DNA of 12,626 nt from Eubacteriales Family XIII. Incertae Sedis bacterium (GTDB lineage: Bacteria > Bacillota > Clostridia > Peptostreptococcales > Anaerovoracaceae): positions 1 through 12,626 of the forward strand of contig JAITNA010000100.1 of the NCBI GenBank assembly GCA_031290715.1. Reading direction: 5' to 3'. The translations under genes and the position numbers were made by a program. Below are positions 7,106 to 12,626 of this stretch, in pieces (positions within the stretch are counted from its first letter, which is position 1; every line of letters begins with the position of its first letter). The notes beneath the pieces were generated by a model. That model was not told the origin of the DNA and ran no database searches. It saw only the letters and a program-made list of their open reading frames with translations.

Positions 7106-8077
7106 TCACTTCGCTAACGCAACGATTATCTTTTCATAGATAGCTTTTTCTGTCAAGCCGTACTGTTCTAACATATACGCGTAGTCCCCGGCGTTTTGAT
7201 AGGGGCCCGAAACGCCGATCGGCAGCTGCCTTGGCCTTTTCCCCTTCGCCGCATAGTATTCCGAAACGGCGCTCGCAAGGCCGCCCACCGTCCCATGCTC
7301 TTCCACGGTGACGATCAGCTCGCAGCCGGACAAGCGGTCAAGCAGTTCCCCGTCGATCGGCTTGATGGTATGCACATCGGCGACGGTCGCCGCAATGCCG
7401 TCCCGCTCTTCGAGCAAGCCCGCGGCGCCCATCGCCGCGTTCAAAAGGCTGCCCGCCGCGAGAATCGCGATTTCACCGCCGCCCCCAGGAAGGACGACCG
7501 CCTTCCCGATCTGAAAATCGTAATCCTCCTTGTAGATGATCTTGCTGTTCATCACGCCCGTCAGCCGCAGATATACAGGGCCCTCGTGCAGGGCGGCGGC
7601 GCGGACGGCCTTGTATACCGACAAGCCATCCGACGGGGACAGAATGACAATGTCGTTCATCGCGCGGATTGCGGCAAGATCCTCCACCGCGTAGTGCGTG
7701 ACGCCGAACATCCCCATCGAAAAGCCCGCGCCGAATCCGACAAGCTTCACATTCTCCCGCATGTAGCTCATGAAATGCCGGATCTGCTCGCAAGCGCGAA
7801 GCGACGCAAAATTTGAAAATGTCGCCGCGAACGGGATGTTTCCGCCCGCGGCCAGCCCCGCCGCGATCCCGATCATATTTTGCTCGGCGATGCCGACATT
7901 GAAAAACCTGTCGGGGAAAGCCGCCGCAAAACGGTCCAAGCCCGAAGTGTTGCGCAAATCCGCGGTCAGGGCGACGACCCGCGGCTCGTCCTTGGCAAGG
8001 TCCGCGAGCGTGATCCCGAGCGTCCCCCGCTGACCGAGTATCGACATCGTTCTGATTGTACTTTTATTGATTTCCAT
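7106..8077 (-). CDS. Transketolase, C-terminal subunit (split enzyme)
   Basis: This 323-residue protein holds the pyrimidine-binding and C-terminal domains of a transketolase. GIAEQNM (63-68) includes Glu65, the residue expected to activate the thiamine diphosphate (ThDP) ring. GVTHYAVEDLA (125-135) and a C-terminal segment around TVEEHGTVGGLASA are typical of the family. It works only with the N-terminal subunit encoded just upstream, whose gene overlaps it by 14 bp. ATG at 8077 has no strong Shine-Dalgarno, consistent with translational coupling; the conserved TIRTMSILGQRG segment begins near residue 8, so this start fits. Split transketolases of this kind occur in many bacteria, some in polysaccharide or natural-product clusters rather than in the pentose phosphate pathway. 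Confidence 0.93.
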   Translation of the reverse strand: MEINKSTIRTMSILGQRGTLGITLADLAKDEPRVVALTADLRNTSGLDRFAAAFPDRFFNVGIAEQNMIGIAAGLAAGGNIPFAATFSNFASLRACEQIRHFMSYMRENVKLVGFGAGFSMGMFGVTHYAVEDLAAIRAMNDIVILSPSDGLSVYKAVRAAALHEGPVYLRLTGVMNSKIIYKEDYDFQIGKAVVLPGGGGEIAILAAGSLLNAAMGAAGLLEERDGIAATVADVHTIKPIDGELLDRLSGCELIVTVEEHGTVGGLASAVSEYYAAKGKRPRQLPIGVSGPYQNAGDYAYMLEQYGLTEKAIYEKIIVALAK

Positions 8078-8909
8078 GATTGTATTGCCGATCCCGCTCT
8101 ATCGCGGCCAAAGCTTCTTCGAGCTGTGCGTCCGTCAGGCGGCTGTGGTGCCACTCCGCGGCATTTTCCATGAAAGGGACGCCGCGCCCCTTTACGGTTT
8201 CGGCGAGAATCAAAAGCGGCCGATCCTCATGCGCCGCGGAAAACGCGGACAGCAGCTGCTCCGGGTCGTGGCCGTCACAGGGTACGACTGCCCAACCGCA
8301 AGCCTTCCACATCCCCGCGATGTCAAAGAGCAAAATATCGGAAGACGCCCCGTCGGACTGCATGGAATTGTGATCGACAATCCCCACGATGTTCGACAGC
8401 TTGTGAAATCCCGCGTACATCGCGCTCTCCCAAATCGTCCCCTCGTTCAGCTCCCCGTCCCCCATATACACGAACACGCGAAAAGGGTGACGCCGGCAGG
8501 CCTCGCTGCGCGCGAGCCCGATCCCGTAGGAAAGGCCCAGCCCCAAACTGCCGCTCGAATATTCAATGCGGTGTTCGGGATGCTTGGACGGCTGCCCGGG
8601 GAAATTGCCCCCGTTCACCTCAAAAGAGAAAAATTCCCCTTCCGTGATCATGCCCGCTTCATACATTGCCGCGTAATAACCGAGCGCGCCGTGCCCCTTG
8701 CTCAAGATAAAGCGGTCACGGGCCGGGTCTGTTCGGTCCTCCTCATTCTTGTATAGGACTTCCTGAAAAAGCACGGTCAGAATCTCCGCTTCGCAGAGCG
8801 ACGGGGCGATATGCGCGCCGTTGTTCCCGGCGGCATTGGCGCGCCTGAGAATATGCGCGCGCACGCGGTCGGCCGATTGCCCGAGCTCCCCGGCCCTCCC
8901 CGCGCTCAT
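8064..8909 (-). CDS. Transketolase, N-terminal subunit (split enzyme)
   Basis: This 281-residue protein is the ThDP/Mg-binding half of a transketolase, which moves a two-carbon ketol unit from a ketose phosphate to an aldehyde. Key segments are FILSKGHGALGYYA (67-80), GQPSKHPEH (105-113), and the metal-diphosphate motif GDGELNEGTIWE (150-161) ending at VDHN (178-181). The start is ATG at 8909, overlapping the SDR2 stop as ATGA, with GGGGG about 6 nt upstream. The reading frame continues to 9104, but that part overlaps SDR2 and has no transketolase features. Its place between keto-reductases and the ACP/ligase/LuxE/LuxC genes suggests a cluster-specific acceptor aldehyde instead of a sugar phosphate; that is inference. 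Confidence 0.93.
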   Translation of the reverse strand: MSAGRAGELGQSADRVRAHILRRANAAGNNGAHIAPSLCEAEILTVLFQEVLYKNEEDRTDPARDRFILSKGHGALGYYAAMYEAGMITEGEFFSFEVNGGNFPGQPSKHPEHRIEYSSGSLGLGLSYGIGLARSEACRRHPFRVFVYMGDGELNEGTIWESAMYAGFHKLSNIVGIVDHNSMQSDGASSDILLFDIAGMWKACGWAVVPCDGHDPEQLLSAFSAAHEDRPLLILAETVKGRGVPFMENAAEWHHSRLTDAQLEEALAAIERDRQYNHGNQ

Positions 8910-9646
8910 CGCATACCCCCGTCGACGCGCAAAACCTGCCCCGTGATGAAACTCGAGTAATCGGACGCGAGAAAGATCGCCGCGTCCGCAATCTCCGCGG
9001 GATCTCCGGCGCGGCGCAGGTCGACCGCCGCCCTTTGCCCGTCCACAACCTCCTTCGGCATGCTTGACAGCATATCTGTTTCCGTAATCCCCGGCGCGAT
9101 ACAATTGGCGCGGACGCCGGCCGGCCCAAGCTCGCGGGAGATGGATTTGCTCATTGTGATCACGGCGGCCTTTGACGCGCCGTATACCGTTTTCCCGGGG
9201 TTGCCGTCTATACCGGCCGAAGAAGCGATGCTGACGATACTGCCGCCGCCGCCGCGGGCCATCAGCTTTGAAATCAACTGCGTGAACAGATAGACCGCGA
9301 AGAAATTCACTTCAAACTGCTCCCGCAAATTCTCCTCCGAGGACATTTGAAACAGCGCGTTGTACGTAATCCCGGCGTTGTTGATGAGCGCGTCGACCGG
9401 GCGCTTCCCGCCGCGAATTTCCTTGACCGCTTCTTTCATTCCCTCTTTGTCCGTGACCTCAAGCCAAATCGGCCAAATCTCAACGCCGTGTTCCGACGCG
9501 AGCGCGGAAATCAGCTCTTTCTGCTCCGCTGTTTCCTGCCGCGCGTGCGCCCAAATATTCGCGCCGTTTTTTGCGGCGGCTGTTAGCGCCGCTTTTCCGA
9601 TCCCGCGGTTTGTCCCGGTGATGATGATATTTTTCCCTCTGAGCAC
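8906..9646 (-). CDS. Short-chain dehydrogenase/reductase, FabG-like (SDR2)
   Basis: This 246-residue protein closely resembles 3-oxoacyl-ACP reductases (FabG). It has TGTNRGIG (10-17), NNAG (89-92), Asn114, Ser142, Tyr155 and Lys159, and ends with VDGGMR. The start codon is GTG at 9646 with AGAGGT about 8 nt upstream; the gene begins 27 nt after the stop of SDR3. It has the same length as SDR3 and aligns nearly without gaps, so the pair looks like a tandem duplication that has since diverged. The end overlaps the transketolase N-subunit start by 4 bp. It likely reduces a 3-oxoacyl-ACP with NADPH; the tandem partner may have a different chain length, stereochemistry or substrate. Confidence 0.92.
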   Translation of the reverse strand: MLRGKNIIITGTNRGIGKAALTAAAKNGANIWAHARQETAEQKELISALASEHGVEIWPIWLEVTDKEGMKEAVKEIRGGKRPVDALINNAGITYNALFQMSSEENLREQFEVNFFAVYLFTQLISKLMARGGGGSIVSIASSAGIDGNPGKTVYGASKAAVITMSKSISRELGPAGVRANCIAPGITETDMLSSMPKEVVDGQRAAVDLRRAGDPAEIADAAIFLASDYSSFITGQVLRVDGGMR

Positions 9647-9673
9647 TTTTCTTACCTCTGCTTTTACGAAGCG

Positions 9674-10414
9674 TTACAGCCCGCCGTCGATCTTGACGAT
9701 CTGCCCTGTGATATAGCTTGCCCTGTCCGACGCGAGAAACACGACGGTCTTTGCCACCTCGTCCGGCTGCCCGAAACGCCGCAGACTGCTTTTGGCGATC
9801 TGCGCCGCCGCGACATCCTCCGGCAGATCGGCCGTCATTGCCGTGGCGATGCTGCCGGGCGCGACCGCGTTGACGCGGATACCTTTCGGGCCGAGCTCCG
9901 CGGACATGGTCTTGGTCGCCGCAACCCACGCGGCCTTCGCCGCCCCGTACGCAAGCTGCCCCGGATTGCCTTCAATCCCCGTGACACTGGAAAAATTGAC
10001 GATGCTGCCCTTTCCGTTTCGGAGCATGAGCTTCACGATATACTGCGTGAACGCGATTTGCGAAAAGAAATTGATTTGAAAAACAGTCAATAACTGCTCC
10101 TGCGTCACCATCGGGAAAAACGCGTCGATCGTCATCCCCGCGACATTCGCGAGAATATCGATCGGTTTTCCGGCCTTTCGGATTTCGGAAACAGCCGCCT
10201 TCACGCCGTCCTTATCCGAAAAATCAAAATACACCGGAACCACCAAACGGCCGTATTCCCGCCGCAAATCCGCCGCGAGCTCTGTGAACTCCGGCGTTTC
10301 GCGCTGCCCGCACGCGATGGCGTCGGCGCCGTTTTTCACCATTTCAATCAGCACGGCCCGCCCGATGCCCTGAATGCTGCCGGTAACAATTGCGGTTTTG
10401 CCTTCCAATAACAT
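9674..10414 (-). CDS. Short-chain dehydrogenase/reductase, FabG-like (SDR3)
   Basis: A 246-residue classical SDR. Motifs are TGSIQGIG (11-18), NVAG (90-93), Asn115, Ser143, Tyr156 and Lys160, with KIDGGL at the end. I start it at ATG 10414, preceded by GGGAG about 9 nt upstream; a TTG at 10438 in the same frame would add eight residues that the family lacks. It follows KASIII-B after a 64-nt gap containing a perfect 13-bp direct repeat. Being next to the first KASIII, it is the natural candidate for reducing that enzyme's 3-oxoacyl product. The variant NVAG in place of NNAG is a mild departure from SDR2. The exact substrate is unknown. Confidence 0.92.
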   Translation of the reverse strand: MLLEGKTAIVTGSIQGIGRAVLIEMVKNGADAIACGQRETPEFTELAADLRREYGRLVVPVYFDFSDKDGVKAAVSEIRKAGKPIDILANVAGMTIDAFFPMVTQEQLLTVFQINFFSQIAFTQYIVKLMLRNGKGSIVNFSSVTGIEGNPGQLAYGAAKAAWVAATKTMSAELGPKGIRVNAVAPGSIATAMTADLPEDVAAAQIAKSSLRRFGQPDEVAKTVVFLASDRASYITGQIVKIDGGL

Positions 10415-10437
10415 TGATTTGCGCTCCCTTGCTTTCA

Positions 10438-10464
10438 ATCTTTCAAATACTATCTTTCAAATAC
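10438..10464. repeat. Perfect 13-bp direct repeat in the KASIII-B/SDR3 gap
   Basis: ATCTTTCAAATAC occurs at 10438-10450 and again at 10452-10464, one base apart. The 14-bp period is close to one and a half helical turns. The surrounding gap is AT-rich compared with the genes. It may be a protein-binding site, an mRNA processing site or a chance duplication. Confidence 0.7.
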
Positions 10465-10478
10465 AAATAGGCGCCCGG

Positions 10479-11501
10479 TCAGACAAAAATGACTTGGCCG
10501 CCCTTCAAATCGCCCGCCTCCATGATGGCCCCCGCGATCATAAACCCGGCGCCGAAGCCGATCATCATCAGCTTTTTCCGGCCGCCGGCAAACAGGCCGG
10601 GAAGCTCATCGACCAACAGCAGCGGAATAGAAACGCTGCTCGTATTGCCGTAATGCCCGATGTTAATCAGTACCTTTGCGGGGTCGATGTGCATTCGTTT
10701 TCCCAGAAACTTGAGCATATACGCGTTGGCCTGGTGCATGAGGACCGCGTCGATATCGTCCATTTCGCAGCCGCAGGACGCAAGCAAATCCGCCGCGAAT
10801 TTCGGGATCTGCCGGAACATATACCGTGTAACCGCTTCCCCGTTCATATAGACCCGATCGTCCAAAGTGTTTTTTTCATTGGGGATATCCTTGAACGACT
10901 TCAGGAAAATCTCACTGACGTGTTCGCCGTCAACGAAGGTTTTGAACGCGGCCCGCGGCGCGCCGGGGCTCTCCTCGATCGCGGTCGCGGCCGCGGCGTC
11001 CCCGAAAAAGAGCGCGGTATCCGCGTCCGAACGGCTCACCGCCTTATGATGGCATTCCGCGTCAATCAGGATGATCCGGCCGCATTGCCCGAGCGCGATC
11101 ATCTGATACGCCATCATCAGGCCGATCGGAAACGCCATACAGCCGTAGTTCGTGTCTGCGACAAAGGTGTCCGTCGAAAGCCCCAAGGCATGCTGTATCC
11201 GAACCGACGTAGGCGGGATCACAAAATCCGCGGTCTGGGAGTTGAAAATCAGCGCCCCGACGCTCTCCGCTTCCCAGTCAAGCTCCTCCATCAGCTTCTT
11301 TGCCGCCGCGATGCCAAGATCGCCGGAACTTTGGTTTTCCTTCGTAAAGTACAAAGTGTTTGTGCCGACAGTATTCCCGATACGCTCAATGAACGCTCGG
11401 TCGAAATACTTTTCCCCGACTTCCGCTATGGTCCTTTTGTTATCCGGGACGGCGCAGACGATGCCGGAGATTCGGGCGTTGTTCAATAGGATTTTGCTCA
11501 C
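10479..11501 (-). CDS. 3-oxoacyl-ACP synthase III family protein (KASIII-B), first gene of cassette
   Basis: A 340-residue FabH-like condensing enzyme with an intact triad: Cys121 (TNYGC), His256 (MHQANA) and Asn286 (YGNTSSVSIP), and a C-terminal GFGAGF segment. The start is GTG at 11501 (first residues SKILL after Met); the Shine-Dalgarno is weak. A sigma-70-like promoter lies 33-61 bp upstream, so this appears to be the first gene of the operon. It is a paralogue of KASIII-A, with the three catalytic residues at the same positions, but differs beside the active Cys (CMAFPIG here, CPGFVYG there), which may reflect different acyl primers. It is expected to condense an acyl thioester with malonyl-ACP; housekeeping enzymes must supply the malonyl-ACP because no malonyl transferase is present. 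Confidence 0.92.
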   Translation of the reverse strand: MSKILLNNARISGIVCAVPDNKRTIAEVGEKYFDRAFIERIGNTVGTNTLYFTKENQSSGDLGIAAAKKLMEELDWEAESVGALIFNSQTADFVIPPTSVRIQHALGLSTDTFVADTNYGCMAFPIGLMMAYQMIALGQCGRIILIDAECHHKAVSRSDADTALFFGDAAAATAIEESPGAPRAAFKTFVDGEHVSEIFLKSFKDIPNEKNTLDDRVYMNGEAVTRYMFRQIPKFAADLLASCGCEMDDIDAVLMHQANAYMLKFLGKRMHIDPAKVLINIGHYGNTSSVSIPLLLVDELPGLFAGGRKKLMMIGFGAGFMIAGAIMEAGDLKGGQVIFV

Positions 11502-11533
11502 TTATTATTACCGTTCTTTATCGTTTCTATATC

Positions 11534-11562
11534 AATATATCCGGACGAAATTTCTAAGTAAA
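11534..11562 (-). promoter_or_regulatory. Sigma-70-like promoter of the cassette
   Basis: On the minus strand TTTACT (-35, 11557-11562) is separated by exactly 17 bp from TATATT (-10, 11534-11539). This matches the consensus at 4 of 6 and 5 of 6 positions with the optimal spacing. Transcription would start near 11527, about 25 nt before the GTG of KASIII-B. Confidence 0.55.
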
Positions 11563-11611
11563 AGAATACCATAATGCCCGAAGCATTTCAATCACCCCCA
11601 TTGCAAGTTTG

Positions 11612-11641
11612 TGGACGAATGCGCGCTGTTCGTAATATAAT
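11612..11641 (+). promoter_or_regulatory. Sigma-70-like promoter of the flavin-reductase gene
   Basis: A perfect TATAAT (11636-11641) is preceded by TGGACG (11612-11617, 4 of 6 matches to TTGACA) with an 18-bp spacer. Transcription would start near 11648, leaving a leader of about 80 nt before the ATG at 11727. Confidence 0.5.
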
Positions 11642-11726
11642 AAAACCGAGCAGAACAGAAAAGGCAGAAAAGACTGAAAAGAACGATCCGGTAAATAAGG
11701 GAGTGTTACAAAACAAGGAGATGGGT

Positions 11727-12320
11727 ATGAAAAAGGATATTGGACCTTCCGAATTGGTGTTTCCGACGCCGGTTTTTATCGCCGGTACGTATGACGCGAA
11801 CGACGTTCCGAACGCGGTAACGCTTGCTTGGGGCGGCGTCGCGTGCTCGTCGCCCGCGGCCGTTTCTATCGCGGTGCGTCCGTCGCGTTACAGCTATGAA
11901 AATCTGATGCTGCGGAAAGCGTTCACGATCAATCTTCCTCCCGCGAAGTACGCGAAAGAAGCTGATTATTTCGGTATCGCGTCGGGCAAGAACGGGAACA
12001 AGTTCGCGGCGACGGGGTTGACGCCGGTCAGAAGCGAATTTGTTGACGCCCCGTATATCGAAGAATTTCCGTACAATATGGAGTGCGAGGTCACGCATAC
12101 GCTTGACCTTGGGTCGCACACGCTGTTTATCGGCGCCGTGAAAAATGTAAAGGTCGGCGAAGAGCTGCTGGGTGAAAACGGAAACCTCCTATGGGAACGC
12201 GCCGGATTTTTGACATACGACGGCGCGGACAGAACTTATCGGCTGCCCGGCGAGATCACAGAAAAAGCATTCCGCGCAGGGCTCATATTTCGCACAGAAA
12301 GCGAGAACAACGCCGGCTGA
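11727..12320 (+). CDS. Flavin reductase family protein (FMN-binding split barrel)
   Basis: This 197-residue protein resembles the flavin-reductase/DIM6-NTAB family, cytosolic FMN-binding split-barrel proteins. Typical segments are NAVTLAWGGVACSSPAAVSI (29-48, the flavin-phosphate region), RPSRYSY (51-57), FTINLP (66-71) and DYFGIASGKNGNKF (80-93). Start: AAGGAG at 11715-11720 lies 6 nt before ATG 11727, whereas the ATG at 11721 touches it; a longer frame from 11574 adds low-complexity residues not seen in the family. It has its own promoter and terminator and points away from the cassette, so a functional link is not implied. Many members of this family are of unknown substrate and may not be reductases of free flavin. 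Confidence 0.88.
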   Translation: MKKDIGPSELVFPTPVFIAGTYDANDVPNAVTLAWGGVACSSPAAVSIAVRPSRYSYENLMLRKAFTINLPPAKYAKEADYFGIASGKNGNKFAATGLTPVRSEFVDAPYIEEFPYNMECEVTHTLDLGSHTLFIGAVKNVKVGEELLGENGNLLWERAGFLTYDGADRTYRLPGEITEKAFRAGLIFRTESENNAG

Positions 12321-12368
12321 AAAAACAGGAGAACGATCCAAAGACAGGCGAAGCCACCCCCGTCTTAT

Positions 12369-12409
12369 AAAAAACACCCCGGCAGGTTCGCGATCCCTGC
12401 CGGGTTTTT
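12369..12409. terminator. Strong bidirectional rho-independent terminator
   Basis: A perfect 9-bp stem, CCCGGCAGG (12378-12386) with CCTGCCGGG (12396-12404), closes a 9-nt loop. On the plus strand it is followed by five Ts (12405-12409) and would end the flavin-reductase transcript. On the minus strand six Ts follow after GTG (complement of 12369-12374), and it would end the candidate small RNA. Confidence 0.92.
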
Positions 12410-12468
12410 ATGTGCTCTTTTGTAGGATACTCCTCCGACTACCCAACCGGGCTGCCTAGTCTTCCTAC
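12369..12468 (-). ncRNA. Candidate small RNA with nested 5' hairpin
   Basis: On the minus strand a promoter (12475-12503) predicts a start at about 12468. Exactly there begins GTAGGA, which pairs with TCCTAC (complement of 12422-12427). Inside, GACTA pairs with TAGTC, and CCC pairs with GGG around a GGTT tetraloop. An unpaired bulge contains GGAGGAG, a Shine-Dalgarno-like sequence. An A-rich linker of about 17 nt then leads to the bidirectional terminator, giving a transcript of about 100 nt with no start codon after the GGAGG. I do not recognise the RNA family. It could instead be a hairpin of a mobile-element remnant. Confidence 0.45.
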
Positions 12469-12474
12469 GTTCAT

Positions 12475-12503
12475 AATATATCATGGCTTTATGTGAAGTT
12501 CAA
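12475..12503 (-). promoter_or_regulatory. Sigma-70-like promoter of the candidate small RNA
   Basis: On the minus strand TTGAAC (12498-12503) and TATATT (12475-12480) are separated by exactly 17 bp, and TGA directly before the -10 also gives an extended -10 element. The predicted first transcribed base is G at about 12468, the first base of the terminal stem. Confidence 0.5.
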
Positions 12504-12513
12504 CTACTCGGGT

Positions 12514-12582
12514 CTTCCGCAGCATAGGAAAATAGGCGAGGCTGAAACCCCTTGCAATTTCAGGCCGCGGAGGATGTTTCAG
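12514..12582. other. Nested and competing inverted repeats near the right edge
   Basis: CTTCCGC (12514-12520) can pair with GCGGAGG (12567-12573, one G-U pair). Inside it GGCTGAAA (12540-12547) can pair with TTTCAGGCC (12558-12566, one bulged base). An alternative perfect 7-bp pairing exists between CTGAAAC (12542-12548) and GTTTCAG (12576-12582). The two hairpins use the same TGAAA and exclude each other, as in a switch or leader RNA. I recognise no riboswitch family. Confidence 0.35.
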
Positions 12583-12626
12583 TTTGATTACAAATGAATA
12601 TTTATGCGTGTAAATATATGTAAAGC

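Larger units (their letters stand above)
11502..11726. other. Divergent intergenic regulatory region
   Basis: This AT-richer gap separates the minus-strand cassette from the plus-strand flavin-reductase gene and holds one predicted promoter for each direction. Between them is a small inverted repeat, AATGC (11573-11577) and GCATT (11583-11587) separated by 5 nt, upstream of the cassette's -35 box. Purine-rich copies of the pattern AGAAAAG or GAAAAG occur at about 11655-11682 in the leader of the plus-strand gene. A short in-frame extension of the flavin-reductase reading frame covers part of it but is not convincing as coding. Confidence 0.5.
12321..12626. other. Non-coding right end with structured elements
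   Basis: No convincing protein gene is seen in these 306 bases. The stretch contains the terminator, a candidate small RNA on the minus strand, its promoter, and a second group of inverted repeats, each listed separately. Beyond about 12585 the sequence becomes AT-rich and could be the upstream region of a gene outside the window. Confidence 0.6.

Noticed and set aside
8910..9104. Upstream extension of the transketolase N-subunit
   Set aside because: The extra 65 residues lie in another frame of SDR2, are Arg/Gly-rich and have no family match; ATG at 8909 with an ATGA overlap and a G-rich ribosome binding site fits better.
10374..11489. Plus-strand open frame of 371 codons across KASIII-B
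   Set aside because: Antisense shadow of a clear KASIII gene with its full catalytic triad; composition is unlike a real protein.
84..11501. The primary fatty-acid synthesis (fab) operon
   Set aside because: No fabD, fabF, fabZ, accBC or enoyl reductase genes, while two KASIII, transketolase, LuxCE and a glycosyltransferase are present.
3201..12320. A bioluminescence operon (LuxC, LuxE plus a flavin reductase)
   Set aside because: No LuxA, LuxB or LuxD is present; the flavin-reductase gene is divergent with its own promoter, and the LuxCE pair sits with KASIII, ACP and transketolase genes.
1..12626. tRNA, rRNA, CRISPR array, insertion sequence or phage genes
   Set aside because: No T-loop GGTTCGAATCC-like signature, no regularly spaced repeats, and no transposase or integrase motifs were seen on either strand.

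Overview
The window holds one long minus-strand gene cassette of 13 genes (positions 11501 down to 84). To its right lie a divergent plus-strand flavin-reductase-family gene (11727-12320), a strong two-way terminator and a structured non-coding stretch. The coding DNA is GC-rich, Shine-Dalgarno sites of the GGAGG/AAGGAG type are common, and several genes start with GTG. Genes overlap or abut. This fits a GC-rich member of the Clostridia/Bacillota, but no marker gene fixes the organism and I hold that loosely.

In order of transcription the cassette reads: 3-oxoacyl-ACP synthase III (KASIII-B), two tandem short-chain dehydrogenases (SDRs), a split transketolase (N-terminal then C-terminal subunit), an acyl carrier protein (ACP), an AMP-forming acyl ligase, a LuxE-type acyl-protein synthetase, a LuxC-type acyl reductase, a membrane glycosyltransferase of the polyprenyl-phosphate type, a second ACP, a second KASIII (KASIII-A) and a third SDR. 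A sigma-70-like promoter precedes the first gene (11534-11562). An extended -10 promoter (2144-2152) lies inside the cassette in front of the second ACP, so the last three genes may also be expressed separately.

Read as chemistry, the ligase can load a carboxylic acid onto an ACP, the KASIII enzymes can extend it, and the SDRs can reduce the 3-oxo group. No dehydratase, enoyl reductase, malonyl transferase, thioesterase or phosphopantetheinyl transferase is encoded here, so chains should stop at the hydroxyl stage unless housekeeping enzymes help. LuxE plus LuxC can then reduce the acyl group to an aldehyde, as in luminous bacteria, but no luciferase (LuxAB) or LuxD is present. A ThDP-dependent transketolase beside an aldehyde-forming module suggests that a two-carbon ketol unit may be added to the aldehyde, giving a dihydroxyketone that an SDR could reduce to a triol. 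The glycosyltransferase points to a membrane or cell-surface glycan as the destination. The assembly-line reading follows from the families; the aldehyde-ketol step and the final product are inference.

Right of the cassette, 11502-11726 carries divergent promoters. Beyond the flavin reductase, 12321-12626 has no convincing gene but carries a candidate minus-strand small RNA of about 100 nt (promoter, nested hairpin starting at the predicted first base, terminator) and a second nest of inverted repeats near the right edge. Positions 1-83 show no gene; they hold only a short AT-rich 8-bp tandem repeat.
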